Of a stretch of DNA of 39,961 nucleotides, positions 12,907-21,954 are shown in pieces. Origin of the DNA: a virus. The stretch is taken from positions 1 through 39,961 of the IMG/VR virus record IMGVR_UViG_3300010413_000083, one strand, 5' to 3'. Every line of letters begins with the position of its first letter. Position 1 is the first letter of the stretch. Position numbers and translations under genes: made by a program. The notes under the pieces were generated by a model. That model did not search any database and had not been told where the DNA came from. It was given only the letters and a program-made list of their open reading frames with translations.

Positions 12907-13352
12907 ACTTGATAAAAAAAGAGTATTTCAGAATTAAAAAGTTATGCGAAAAGCAATATGGTGAGAAGTTGGATTCTTTGACTCAATACGAATATAACAA
13001 GAATTGTCAAGAAGGATATACGCCTTATCAGATAAGAAAACAACTTGGGTTGACTTACAACAAATTCAAGACAGAAATAGGAGAAACACTTTCATCTACC
13101 CAAAGCAAACCGTTCAGAGAAAAAGTATCTTACAATAGAATTTACTGCAAAAGGGGAGAAGGAAGTATGATATTCGCTAGAGACTGTATTCCAGGTTGCA
13201 ATGATGCCTGTAATGATTGTGAGAATCCGCAGGAAGGCAATATTAAAGCATCGCCCAGCCTTACCCCTCAAGAAGATTGGGAGCAATGCACAGTAGGCAT
13301 TCATGGATCAAGTCATGGAAAGACTATCGAAGGTACAATTAATTTTGATTAA
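12894..13352 (+). CDS. Hypothetical protein (152 aa) with Cys cluster
   Basis: It overlaps the previous gene by 13 bases, with GGAGGGG before its ATG. The N-terminal two thirds are charged and helical with a possible helix-turn-helix (TPYQIRKQLGLTYNKFKTEIG). The C-terminal third has CIPGCNDACNDC, a tight Cys cluster. Being the last gene before the late virion block, it could be a regulator, but nothing proves this. Confidence 0.55.
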   Translation: MLSIDLIKKEYFRIKKLCEKQYGEKLDSLTQYEYNKNCQEGYTPYQIRKQLGLTYNKFKTEIGETLSSTQSKPFREKVSYNRIYCKRGEGSMIFARDCIPGCNDACNDCENPQEGNIKASPSLTPQEDWEQCTVGIHGSSHGKTIEGTINFD

Positions 13353-13359
13353 ATAAAAC

Positions 13360-13397
13360 TTGACTAAGGTTTACAAGATGTGTTATTCAAGATAACA
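13360..13397 (+). promoter_or_regulatory. Possible late promoter and inverted repeat at the first virion gene
   Basis: TTGACT at 13360-13365 is a good -35. No consensus -10 is present at the usual spacing (TTATTC is the best). TGTTAT-TCAAG-ATAACA (13381-13397) is a perfect 6-bp inverted repeat touching the start codon. An activator-dependent promoter or an operator is possible. Confidence 0.35.
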
Positions 13398-14755
13398 TGC
13401 AATTAATAAATAGAAAACTAAACGCTGATATATACGACACTGGCAATAAGGACGCTAAAAAACGTATTATTAAGCAGGCAGTCATTTCAAATGGCTTAAA
13501 CTCTCCAGACTTAATCACGGGAGAGATGTTGCCCACTGATAAGACAGCCAAAACTGAGATAAATGGCACATCTACTCATGCAGCTACACGATGTAGGGGA
13601 AAGTTTTATATAGGTGATAAGGTTGGAGCGGTAACTAGGCATCTATGTGAAGTAAGATACCCTAATGGTGATGGCATCGGAGTTAAGATTCAAGGGAATA
13701 ATAGCTTATCAGCAGTCAACGGGAATAAGGCTGCGTTTCTGGATGATTCAGGCACTTATGAGATAGACAGCGAAATATTGCATCATGGCGTTAGAAATAC
13801 AATCATGATCAGCGATCCTGTTAATGCTCCCAATGAATATATACTTACCCTTAAAGACAAAGGTAATGCTTCATATACATACGAAATAGTAAATAATGGA
13901 ATAGTAGCTACAGACCAAAATGGAGGCAAGCCGATATATTTTGGTACTCCATGGGCAGTAGATGCTAATGGAGAGTATGCCCAAGTTCAATATACGCTTG
14001 GCAGTAAAGTAGATAATATTCAGACAGTCTATAAGACTATAGACTTAGCATGGTTAAGATCACGAATCGGAGAAGTTAAATGCGACCCTACAGTTACTAT
14101 TCAAGATGGAGTAGGCGGCGGAGTTATAACTGACGTTATGTTAGTCCCTGGGGGTAATAATTGGGGTGCTACAAATAATGTTCAACATGAAGATGGTACT
14201 GGCAACTTAAAAACATTCCTAATTCAAGTAGATTTGTCAGCTTATGCAGGAATGACAGTAGTAAGTGGAAAATGGCAAATTTATAATTATGTCAATCAAG
14301 GCAATGATAATTATAATGTAGGAGTCTATCCAGTATTAAAACAGTGGGGAGAAGGTACAGGTAATAATACAGCCCCGAATGTAGGCGAAGCGACAAACCT
14401 TGCAGCACAACATACTTTAGTAAACTGGACAAGTGGAAGTTGTACGGGTTCAGGAACAGACCATAATGCTTCGGCATTTACTACATTTTTAGCATCTTCA
14501 ATAGTAATAAATCAATATAATGATATAGTCCTTGATCCTGCATTGATACAATCAGCATGGATTGATGGGACTAACTATGGGAGCGTATTTAGGGATGTTA
14601 GTCTGGCAACAGCTACACCAAGTTCTACATTGAGTTATTATTCATCAGAAGGAACATTTCCACCTAAATTTGTATTGGAATATACAGATGGGCTTATATC
14701 TAATCATAGGAATTTACTTTTATTACTTAATAGAAAGAAGAGGTTAAGAAAATGA
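13397..14755 (+). CDS. DNRLRE-like domain virion or adhesin protein
   Basis: 452 aa. The C-terminal half has the repeated pattern of DNRLRE-type beta-sandwich domains: LKTFLIQVDLSAYAGMTVVSG, VGVYPVLKQWGEGTG, NWTSGS, NQYNDIVLDP, then SSEGTFPPKFVLEYTDG at the end. Such domains occur on secreted or surface proteins and phage structural proteins, often with carbohydrate or adhesion roles. There is no signal peptide, as for virion proteins. The start codon lacks a clear ribosome binding site. Its place upstream of terminase, away from the tail genes, is unusual. It overlaps the next gene by ATGA. Confidence 0.6.
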   Translation: MQLINRKLNADIYDTGNKDAKKRIIKQAVISNGLNSPDLITGEMLPTDKTAKTEINGTSTHAATRCRGKFYIGDKVGAVTRHLCEVRYPNGDGIGVKIQGNNSLSAVNGNKAAFLDDSGTYEIDSEILHHGVRNTIMISDPVNAPNEYILTLKDKGNASYTYEIVNNGIVATDQNGGKPIYFGTPWAVDANGEYAQVQYTLGSKVDNIQTVYKTIDLAWLRSRIGEVKCDPTVTIQDGVGGGVITDVMLVPGGNNWGATNNVQHEDGTGNLKTFLIQVDLSAYAGMTVVSGKWQIYNYVNQGNDNYNVGVYPVLKQWGEGTGNNTAPNVGEATNLAAQHTLVNWTSGSCTGSGTDHNASAFTTFLASSIVINQYNDIVLDPALIQSAWIDGTNYGSVFRDVSLATATPSSTLSYYSSEGTFPPKFVLEYTDGLISNHRNLLLLLNRKKRLRK

Positions 14756-15078
14756 GCGATAATATAATTACAGTAACAATTGCAAACGGGACAGATACAT
14801 CAAATGTGGCAAACATAGCAGATGATGAAATAATGGGAATAATATTCCCCACGTTGACAGCGGCAGATATTACATTTTTAGTTGCAACAGATATTAATAA
14901 TACCTTCCAGACGGTACAAAAAGCAGATCTCTCAGGTGAATATATTATTTCAGCGACTACAGGAGATATTGCAGTATGGACTCCCGAGCTTGCACCTTTT
15001 AGATTGCTTAAGATAAAATCATCTGTCGATCAAGGAGCAGATAGAGTAATTGAGATACAAATAAGGAAAAATAGTTAA
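14752..15078 (+). CDS. Phage structural-type protein (108 aa)
   Basis: It overlaps the DNRLRE-like gene by ATGA. The pattern VTIANGTDTSNVANIADDEIMGIIFP, AADITFLVATDINNTFQTVQ and a C-terminal PFRLLKIKSS...VIEIQIRKNS matches a family of small beta-rich proteins found in tailed-phage structural regions. The role is not established; a fibre- or decoration-associated protein is the likely guess. Confidence 0.55.
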   Translation: MSDNIITVTIANGTDTSNVANIADDEIMGIIFPTLTAADITFLVATDINNTFQTVQKADLSGEYIISATTGDIAVWTPELAPFRLLKIKSSVDQGADRVIEIQIRKNS

Positions 15079-15079
15079 T

Positions 15080-15253
15080 ATGCCTGTTAAAGTTGCAAAA
15101 AAAGGCGATAAATTCAGAGTTATCGAAGCCAAAACAGGAAAGATAGCAAAGAATAAGGCCGGAACTGCAATAGATGGCGGTGGTCATGCTACAATGGCTC
15201 AGGCAGTTAAACAAGTAGGCGCTGTGAATACTCCACGAGGAAAGAAGAGATGA
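15080..15253 (+). CDS. Small basic protein (57 aa), MPVKVAKKG
   Basis: ATG 15080 starts one base after the upstream stop TAA (15076-15078). Lys/Arg-rich with VKVAKKGDKFRVIEAKTGKIAKN, and a GGGHATMAQAVKQVG segment that resembles short phage proteins found near terminase. Its stop overlaps the next ATG. Likely DNA-associated by charge, unproven. Confidence 0.55.
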   Translation: MPVKVAKKGDKFRVIEAKTGKIAKNKAGTAIDGGGHATMAQAVKQVGAVNTPRGKKR

Positions 15254-15405
15254 AAAAGTACGGAACAATTAAAAGAGGTAAAGTTAAGTTTGAATTAGGT
15301 TCTAAACAGCATAAACTTTTAGAAGCTCAAAATTTGCCATATAGCGTAGTGACAATAAAAGGTGAAAAGAAATCAATCAAGCGAATGAATACTGGAAAGA
15401 AATAG
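15250..15405 (+). CDS. Small basic protein (51 aa)
   Basis: Start overlaps the upstream stop (ATGA). Lys-rich with KKYGTIKRGKVKFELGSKQHKL and VVTIKGEKKSIKRMN, probably a small beta fold. One of three consecutive Lys-rich short genes before terminase. No family known. Confidence 0.5.
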   Translation: MKKYGTIKRGKVKFELGSKQHKLLEAQNLPYSVVTIKGEKKSIKRMNTGKK

Positions 15406-15414
15406 GAGGATCTA

Positions 15415-15588
15415 ATGGCTGGCAAAAAAGACATAATGAGAAATGGAAAGAAAAATGGCAGTACTGAAGTAATACACGGTAAAAAAGTATATGTAGGAAA
15501 AGGCACTGGAGAAAAAGTAGCGAAGAAAGCTACCGGAGCAATTAAGACAAGAAATCAAACACTTAAAGACCTCTTCCCAGATGATTAG
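15415..15588 (+). CDS. Small basic protein (57 aa)
   Basis: ATG after AGGAGGATCT. Gly/Lys-rich (GKKDIMRNGKKNGSTEV, GKKVYVGKGTGEKVAKKA), with an acidic end LFPDD. Third member of the Lys-rich trio. It overlaps the next gene by eight bases. Confidence 0.5.
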   Translation: MAGKKDIMRNGKKNGSTEVIHGKKVYVGKGTGEKVAKKATGAIKTRNQTLKDLFPDD

Positions 15589-15775
15589 TAATATTCAAGA
15601 AACAGGTATGTTCCCATGCAAGCAAAAGCCTTTAAGTGAAAAAGGCAAGCAAGAGTTTGATCGTATATTCGGGCATGGAGAATATGATAAATCAAAGCAT
15701 GGCGATACATGGAATGAAGCGTTGAAAGTATGCGTTGAGAAGGAAGTGGAAAATGGCAATAGGAAGACCTCCTAA
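15581..15775 (+). CDS. Hypothetical protein (64 aa)
   Basis: ATG 15581 overlaps the upstream gene's end. Pattern PLSEKGKQEFDRIFGHGEYDKSKHGDTWNEALKVCVEKE: a helical, charged protein. Its last 23 bases overlap the start of the terminase small subunit, a common arrangement in packaging operons. No named family. Confidence 0.5.
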   Translation: MISNIQETGMFPCKQKPLSEKGKQEFDRIFGHGEYDKSKHGDTWNEALKVCVEKEVENGNRKTS

Positions 15776-16202
15776 ATATAATACATCCGAAGAAATGCAA
15801 CGAGTAATAGACCTGTATTTTTTAGCATGTAAGGTGCATCAAGAGGATAATGATCAAAAGAGATTAGAAGATTTGTCAATTGAAGACCTTGATGTAGTAA
15901 ATAGTATTGAGGATGTAATACCAACAATCTCAGGGCTTGCTTATACTTTAGGGATGTCTACAGAAGCATTAAGAAACTATGAAGGGAAAGATGAATTTCT
16001 TGCGACTGTAAAAAGAGCAAAGCAAAGAGTAGAAATGTCATTGGAGCAAAGATTGGCAGGGAATAATGTTACAGGTTCAATATTTAGCCTAAAGAATAAT
16101 TTTGGATGGCACGATAAGCAACAACAAGAATTATCAGGAGAAGTCACATATACCAAAATAGAACGAGTAATTGTAGACCCCAGAGAAGATAATGGAAAAT
16201 AA
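15753..16202 (+). CDS. Terminase small subunit (P22 gp3-type DNA recognition)
   Basis: 149 aa. ATG 15753 (MAIGRPPKY) is preceded by AGGAAGTGG; a TTG further upstream is in frame but less likely. The GRPPKYNTSEEMQRVIDLYF start is the hallmark of this small-terminase type, followed by ISGLAYTLGMSTEALRNYE (helix-turn-helix) and SIFSLKNNFGWHDKQ. The protein recognises phage DNA and regulates the large subunit. It is adjacent to terL with one small gene between. Confidence 0.85.
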   Translation: MAIGRPPKYNTSEEMQRVIDLYFLACKVHQEDNDQKRLEDLSIEDLDVVNSIEDVIPTISGLAYTLGMSTEALRNYEGKDEFLATVKRAKQRVEMSLEQRLAGNNVTGSIFSLKNNFGWHDKQQQELSGEVTYTKIERVIVDPREDNGK

Positions 16203-16467
16203 TATAGACATGAAACCTTTTCCCCGCCCACATTTGCCAGTAGAGGCGGAATGGAGTGACTTAGGTGATATGTCAGAGATAATTCAATTCAGAACGGAGT
16301 ATGGCGGTTTTACGATACGATGGGATTGTATAGTTAATGGCAATCACAAAACTATAAACCCTAAAACTATTTTTAAAGATAAAGCCGATATTGAATTGGG
16401 AGACACAAGAAGTAAAGTAAGGGAAGCCTTCAAAAAAGAAGCCATTGACGCAAACATTACAGATTAA
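16192..16467 (+). CDS. Hypothetical protein between terminase subunits (91 aa)
   Basis: It overlaps the small terminase gene by 11 bases and the large subunit by 23. Beta-rich middle (FRTEYGGFTIRWDCIVNGNHKTINPKTIF) and a helical, basic C-terminus. No family I can name. Tight overlap on both sides implies co-translation with the packaging proteins. Confidence 0.6.
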   Translation: MENNIDMKPFPRPHLPVEAEWSDLGDMSEIIQFRTEYGGFTIRWDCIVNGNHKTINPKTIFKDKADIELGDTRSKVREAFKKEAIDANITD

Positions 16468-17668
16468 AACTCCACGCTGGTCAATTCCACTACTCCAGCC
16501 AAATAGATATAAAGGCGCTCATGGTGGGCGTGGTTCAGGTAAGTCTCACTTCTTTGCAGAAATGCTAATAGAAGAACACGTAGTGAATCCTAACCAAGAT
16601 TCAGTCTGCATACGAGAAGTTCAAAGGTCACTAAATCAATCAGTTAAGAAACTCCTTGAAGACAAAATAAAGTCTCTTGATGCCGGAAGATATTTCTATG
16701 TACAAGATGCTGTAATTAAATCAGTGCATGGGGATGGCAAGATAATCTTTCAAGGTATGCAGAATCATACAGCCGAATCAGTCAAATCACTTGAAGGATA
16801 TGATAGAGCACTAATAGAAGAAGCTCAGAGTTTAAGCCAAAAAAGTCTTGACCTATTGAGACCGACAATAAGAAAGCCAGGATCAGAATTGTGGTTCGCA
16901 TGGAATCCTTATAATGCAACAGATCCTATTGATGTATTGCTGAGAGGAGTAAATCCACCTAAAGATTCATGTGTAGTTGAAGTAAACTACCATGATAATC
17001 CTTTTTTTCCTGATGTGCTTAGGGATGAGATGGAATATGACAGAAGCAGAGACATTGATAAATATAATCACGTCTGGATGGGTGGATATGTAAAGAACAG
17101 TGAATCAAGAGTGTTCAAAAATTGGAGAGTTGAAGATTTCGACACTCCTGCTGATGCCGTACATAGATTCGGCGCGGATTGGGGCTTTGCTAATGATCCG
17201 ACAGTATTAATACGTTGTCATATAATAGGAAGAAAGCTTTACATAGACTATGAAGCATATCAAATAGGCTGTGAGATAATGGACACGCCTAGTTTATTTT
17301 TGACCGTTCCTGAAGCCGAGAAATGGCCTATAATAGCAGATTCAGCTAGACCTGAGACAATTAGCCATATGAGAAAGAACGGGTTTCCTAAAATGATGCC
17401 AGCCGTTAAAGGCCCTAATTCTATCAAGGAAGGTGTTGAATGGTTAAAGACATATGACATTGTAGTTCATCCAAGATGCGTCCATACAATCCAAGAATTG
17501 ACGGCCTATTCATACAAGATAGATGAGAAAACAGAAATCATATTACCTGAGTTAAAGGATAAAGATAATAATGTAATTGATTCATTGCGCTACGCTTGCG
17601 AAGGTGATAGACGTGTTCAAAAGAAAGCCGAAGTTAAACCAAATCAACCAGTAAAAAGTTTTTGGTGA
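16445..17668 (+). CDS. Terminase large subunit (PBSX-type)
   Basis: 407 aa. Start TTG 16445; there is no in-frame ATG before the ATPase motif. Walker A GGRGSGKS is at 27-34 and Walker B with the catalytic Glu RALIEEA at about 121-127. Nuclease acids are D245 (FGADWG), D299 (IIADS) and D379 (VIDSLRYA). It cuts and pumps DNA into the prohead with the small subunit and portal. Length matches the family. A P22-like headful mechanism would fit the circularly permuted molecule, but this is inferred. Confidence 0.95.
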   Translation: MTQTLQIKTPRWSIPLLQPNRYKGAHGGRGSGKSHFFAEMLIEEHVVNPNQDSVCIREVQRSLNQSVKKLLEDKIKSLDAGRYFYVQDAVIKSVHGDGKIIFQGMQNHTAESVKSLEGYDRALIEEAQSLSQKSLDLLRPTIRKPGSELWFAWNPYNATDPIDVLLRGVNPPKDSCVVEVNYHDNPFFPDVLRDEMEYDRSRDIDKYNHVWMGGYVKNSESRVFKNWRVEDFDTPADAVHRFGADWGFANDPTVLIRCHIIGRKLYIDYEAYQIGCEIMDTPSLFLTVPEAEKWPIIADSARPETISHMRKNGFPKMMPAVKGPNSIKEGVEWLKTYDIVVHPRCVHTIQELTAYSYKIDEKTEIILPELKDKDNNVIDSLRYACEGDRRVQKKAEVKPNQPVKSFW

Positions 17669-17676
17669 AAAAAAGC

Positions 17677-17712
17677 TTGCATTAATATAATGTAAGTAAT
17701 AAGATTACTTAC
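17677..17712 (+). promoter_or_regulatory. Palindrome and possible promoter before portal
   Basis: GTAAGTAAT-AAG-ATTACTTAC (17692-17712) is a perfect 9-bp inverted repeat. A weak promoter, TTGCAT (17677) plus TAAGAT (17700) with 17-base spacing, overlaps it, and TATAAT also occurs at 17686. A close relative of the palindrome is at 26991-27011. A shared regulator binding site is plausible. Confidence 0.5.
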
Positions 17713-17724
17713 GGAGACTTTTAT

Positions 17725-19761
17725 ATGACTGAGAAAGTAAACGACTTACTTACAAAACATTCCGAAGCTCTAGAAGAATTCGCCACAATAGAGAGTTCTC
17801 AGAGAGACGAAAGAGAACAAGCCCTTCAAGATAGGAGATTCTATTCTATTGCCGGTGCTCAATGGGAAGGTGATCTAGAAGATCAATTCCAGGGTAAACC
17901 AAAGTTTGAAGTAGATAAAATACATCTCTCCGTTATTCGTATAATCAATGACTATAGAAATAATCGAGTTTCAGTAGATTTTATAAGTAAAGACGGCAGT
18001 AACAATGAAGAGCTTGCCGATACTTGTAACGGCCTAATGAGATCGGATGAGCAGGATAGCAACGCTGATGAGGCTTATGATAATGCTTTTGAAGAGGCTG
18101 TAGGCGGCGGCTTTGGTGCTTGGCGGCTTAGAGCAGACTATGAAGATCATGAAGATGATGAGAACGAATATCAGCGGATTTATATAGAGCCTATTTATGA
18201 TGCGGATTCATGTGTGTTTTTCGATCTGGGAGCAAAGAGGCAAGACAAGAGCGATGCTAAACGATGTTATGTATTAACTCCTTATACTATAGAGGATTAC
18301 AAAGAAGAATGGGGAGACGACCCTGCAACGTGGCCTAAAATGATAGGCAGGGAAGAATTCGACTGGAATCCTGCCGATGTAGTTTATGTAGCAGAGTATT
18401 ATGAAGTTGAACAAGTCAAGGAAACAATCAATATATTCCAGGGGTTAGATGGAAGTGAGGAAAGATATTCAGATAAAGAACTTACTGAAGAATTAGAGGC
18501 TGAGTTACTCGCTACTGGCTTCACGAAGGTTAGAGAAAAGAAAGTCACTAAGCAAAAAGTACATAAGTACATAATGTCAGGTGGAAAGATACTGGAAGAT
18601 TGCGGATATATAGCAGGCAAATATATTCCTATTATTCCGAATTATGGCAAGCGTTGGTATGTAGATAATATTGAGCGTTTTATGGGGCATGTAAGGCTTG
18701 CCAAAGATGTAGCTCGTCTTAAGAATATGCAATACAGCAAATTGGCAGAGATAAGTGCCTTGAGTAGCGTTGAAAAACCTATCTTATATGCTGAAGAGGT
18801 TGCAGGCTTCCAGACTGAATGGTCAGAAGATAATATAAAGAACTATCCTTATCTTCGCAGAAATCCTATGACAGATGCAGGTGGCAATCTCGTAGGTACT
18901 GGAATCGAATATACACGCTCCCCACAAATCCCTCCGGCAATGGCGGCATTGTTACAGCTTACCGATGTTGACATGAAAGAGATACTTGGCAATCAGCAGG
19001 CTGGTGAAGAAATAGTATCTAACATAAGTGGTAAGGCAGTTGAGTTAATCCAGAATCGCTTGGATATGCAGTCATTTATTTATGTTAGTAACTTTGCTAA
19101 AGCTAAGAAGCGCTCAGGCGAAGTATGGCTAAGCATGGCTAAAGATTTATACGTTGAACAAGGCCGTAAGATGAAGACACTTGACGATCAAGATGAAACA
19201 AGTCAAGTAGAGCTTAACAAGCCTATTGTTACAGATGGTGGCGAAGTTACTTATCAATACGATTTAAGCAAGGCTGAGTTTGGTTTGGCTGTAGACATTG
19301 GGCCTACATCAAGTAGTAAGAAGGCTGCAACAGTGAGAGCATTAACAGGCATGATGCAGATATCTACTGATCCTGAGACTATGCAAGTATTAGGTGCAAT
19401 GGCAATGATGAATATGGAAGGCGAGGGTATCCATGAGGTTAGGGATTATTTCAGACAGAAACTAATTAGGATGGGAGTAGTTAAACCTACTAAAGAAGAG
19501 ATGGCAGAACTACAAGAAGAAATGGCTAGTCAGCCAGCAGATCCAAATAGTGTATATCTTGAAAAAGCTGCTCAAAATGAAGAAGCAAAGGCAAGAGAAG
19601 CAGAATCAAGCACTCTTTTAAATTTGGTCAAAGTAGAAGAAACAAAAGCTAAAACTATGAAAACAGAAGCTGAGGCCATCGAAACGCTATCCGGTGTAAG
19701 CCGAGAAGAAGCAAAAATGGCTATCGAGATGACTGAAGCTTTAAAAACGGAAACCGCCTAG
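17725..19761 (+). CDS. P22-like portal protein
   Basis: 678 aa, close to P22 portal (725). Conserved P22-portal blocks are visible: FEVDKIHLSVIRIINDYRNNRVSV, AVGGGFGAWRLRADY, IEPIYDADSCVFFD, CYVLTPYTIEDYKEEWGD, FMGHVRLAKDVARLKNMQYSK, and SGKAVELIQNRLDMQSF. The C-terminal 130 residues are a long charged helix like the P22 barrel/crown. It forms the dodecameric ring through which DNA is packaged and ejected. Translation starts after TACGGAGAC, beyond the palindrome. Confidence 0.95.
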   Translation: MTEKVNDLLTKHSEALEEFATIESSQRDEREQALQDRRFYSIAGAQWEGDLEDQFQGKPKFEVDKIHLSVIRIINDYRNNRVSVDFISKDGSNNEELADTCNGLMRSDEQDSNADEAYDNAFEEAVGGGFGAWRLRADYEDHEDDENEYQRIYIEPIYDADSCVFFDLGAKRQDKSDAKRCYVLTPYTIEDYKEEWGDDPATWPKMIGREEFDWNPADVVYVAEYYEVEQVKETINIFQGLDGSEERYSDKELTEELEAELLATGFTKVREKKVTKQKVHKYIMSGGKILEDCGYIAGKYIPIIPNYGKRWYVDNIERFMGHVRLAKDVARLKNMQYSKLAEISALSSVEKPILYAEEVAGFQTEWSEDNIKNYPYLRRNPMTDAGGNLVGTGIEYTRSPQIPPAMAALLQLTDVDMKEILGNQQAGEEIVSNISGKAVELIQNRLDMQSFIYVSNFAKAKKRSGEVWLSMAKDLYVEQGRKMKTLDDQDETSQVELNKPIVTDGGEVTYQYDLSKAEFGLAVDIGPTSSSKKAATVRALTGMMQISTDPETMQVLGAMAMMNMEGEGIHEVRDYFRQKLIRMGVVKPTKEEMAELQEEMASQPADPNSVYLEKAAQNEEAKAREAESSTLLNLVKVEETKAKTMKTEAEAIETLSGVSREEAKMAIEMTEALKTETA

Positions 19762-19795
19762 CCGAATATGGGCGAGTAAGAAAGGAGTCTCTAAG

Positions 19796-20653
19796 ATGGA
19801 AACAGAAACGGCAGAAATCGAAGCAAAAGAGAAAGCACAGGAAGAAATTATAGAAGAGGAAGTTGTAGAATCTGAGGAAATTGTAGAGTCTGAGGCTGCT
19901 GAGGCAGAGCCAGAAACTACAGAAGAAGAGGAAATGATTGTTTCGATTGGTGAGGAGTCGCCACCTCAAGAGGATAAGGCCCCTGAATGGGTGAGGGATT
20001 TAAGAAAAAATCATAGTGAAATAAAAAAGGAAAACAAACAACTTAAAGCTGAACTTGAGTCTTTTAAAGTCAAAAAGTCTGTTGAATTGGGTGCAAAGCC
20101 TACACTTGAAGGTTGTGATTACGATACTGAAGAGTACGATAAAAAATTATCTGCATGGTACGAAAAGAAGCGTGAGGCAGACGCACAACAGGCTAAAGTA
20201 GCAGAAGAGCAGGAGCGCCAGAATAAGGAATGGCAGGCCACTCTTTCTAGTTATGAGATTAAAAAGACAGAATTGAAGGCTAAAGTTAAAGACTATGATG
20301 AGGCTGAAGAATTCATCAAGGAAACTTTTTCTGAAATCCAGCAAGGAGTTATATTGCAAGGCGCTAAAAATCCAGCCCTGTTAATACTGGCACTTGGCAA
20401 GAATCCACAAAAGGCTAAAGAATTATCCTCAATTAAAGATCCTGCTAAATTTATTTGGGCAGCGGCAGAAATGGAGACTCAATTGAAAGTAACGAATAGA
20501 AAGGCGGCAACACCTCCAGAAAAGACTATAGCTGGCAAAGGTGGACAAGTTACATCATCTGAAGCAGCACTTGAGAAATTGAGAGCTGAAGCGGCTAAAA
20601 CAGGTGATTATACGAAAGTAAATGAATATAAGCGAAAATTAAAGGAGAAATAA
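19796..20653 (+). CDS. Scaffolding protein
   Basis: 285 aa, between portal and coat as in P22 (303 aa). The first 60 residues are extremely acidic (runs of Glu). A predicted coiled coil follows (LRKNHSEIKKENKQLKAELESFK), then a helical Lys/Glu-rich body and a C-terminal basic helix (TKVNEYKRKLKEK), the P22 scaffold type of end that contacts coat protein. It directs prohead assembly and is released before maturation. It follows AAAGGAG. Confidence 0.85.
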   Translation: METETAEIEAKEKAQEEIIEEEVVESEEIVESEAAEAEPETTEEEEMIVSIGEESPPQEDKAPEWVRDLRKNHSEIKKENKQLKAELESFKVKKSVELGAKPTLEGCDYDTEEYDKKLSAWYEKKREADAQQAKVAEEQERQNKEWQATLSSYEIKKTELKAKVKDYDEAEEFIKETFSEIQQGVILQGAKNPALLILALGKNPQKAKELSSIKDPAKFIWAAAEMETQLKVTNRKAATPPEKTIAGKGGQVTSSEAALEKLRAEAAKTGDYTKVNEYKRKLKEK

Positions 20654-20656
20654 ACC

Positions 20657-21931
20657 ATGTCAAATGAATTTTCAAAAGAAGAAAGGGTTGCATTTGAAGA
20701 AATGCTAGAAGGTTTTGAAGATAGCCTTGTTCTTTCTCGTAATGTTTCTAAGTACAGCACAGATCAGTCTACAATGGAAAGAACTAATGATGTTATATGG
20801 AGGCCACAGCCTTATGTAGCACTTTCCTATGATGGTCTGGATCAGACTGCTAACTTCGGAGATAAAACACAGTTATCAGTTCCGGCTACTATAGGATTCA
20901 AGAAATCTTCTCCTTGGCAGATGTCCCCAACTGAATTGAGGGATGCTATGCAGGAAGGCAGGCTAGGTAGTGCAGCAAAACAGAAACTCGCCTCTGATGT
21001 GAACGTGGCTATCATGAATGTAGCTGCTAATCAGGGAACTCTGGTAGTTAAAAGGACTGCTGCCGCTACAGGTTTTGCCGATGTTGCTGAATGTGAAGCT
21101 CTCATGAATGAGCAGGGCGTTCAGGGATTCGATAGATATCTTGCACTAAGTACCCGTGACTATAACGGTATGGCACAGAGTTTAGCGACAGGCAATGTAA
21201 TGGAGCGTAAAGCTATATCAGCGTATGAAAAGGCGTATGTAGGTGAAGTGGCATCATTTGAAACCTACAAGCTTGATTATGCTAATAGTTTGACTGCTGC
21301 CGCTGGTGGCGGTGCTCTTACTATAGATACTCAGGCTGCTGCAACAAATTATTACGCTCCTGCTGCTACCAGAACTGCCACAACAGGTGAAGTAAGCAAT
21401 GTTGATAACCGCTACCAGACTGTTACTATTCCCGCTACTACTAATGTAGCTGCTGGTGATTGTTTCACGATAGCTGGAGTCAATGCCTGCCATCATATCA
21501 CAAAAGGCGATACCGGCAGACTTAAAACTTTCAGAGTTATCTCTGTAGATTCCGGTACTACTATGACAATCAGCCCTCCTATTATATCTAATCAGGGTGG
21601 AACTGATGCCGAGGCACAATATCAGAATTGCATAGTTACAGAGTCTGCTACTGCTGCAATAGTGTTCTTGAATACCGTCACAGCTTCAGTAAATCCTTTC
21701 TGGCAGAAAGACGCTCTCGAGATTCTTCCAGGTAGGTATGCTGTGCCTTCTGATTCTGGCCTTGCAGTAATGAGGGCTTCTGTAGGTTCAGGAGCTGGAT
21801 CAGTTGAAGTCGTTTTTACTAAATCAACAGATATTAACACTCTTAAGACAAAATATCGTCTTGATACTCTGTTCGGTGTAGTAAATAAGCAGCCTGAAAT
21901 GTCAGGTATAATGCTTTTCAGCCAGACATAA
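20657..21931 (+). CDS. P22-type major coat protein
   Basis: 424 aa against 430 in P22. Strong local similarity in layout: the N-terminal RSNTIW-like segment appears as [30 protein letters not shown] as [20 protein letters not shown], and the insertion-domain strand [27 protein letters not shown] matches the P22 region with DNRFATVTL. HK97 fold with I-domain. It forms the capsid shell. A GC-rich UUCG hairpin follows the gene. Confidence 0.95.
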   Translation: [424 protein letters not shown]

Positions 21932-21938
21932 TCTAAAC

Positions 21939-21954
21939 GGGGGCTTCGGCCCCC
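21939..21954 (+). terminator. UUCG hairpin after coat
   Basis: GGGGGC-TTCG-GCCCCC perfect stem with a very stable tetraloop. No T-run follows, so it is at best a weak terminator. More likely it is a stabiliser of the coat mRNA 3' end or lowers expression of downstream genes. Confidence 0.7.

Noticed and set aside
13360-13396. Consensus promoter for the late operon
   Set aside because: The -35 is good but no -10 of quality lies at 16-18 bases; kept only as a low-confidence regulatory region.
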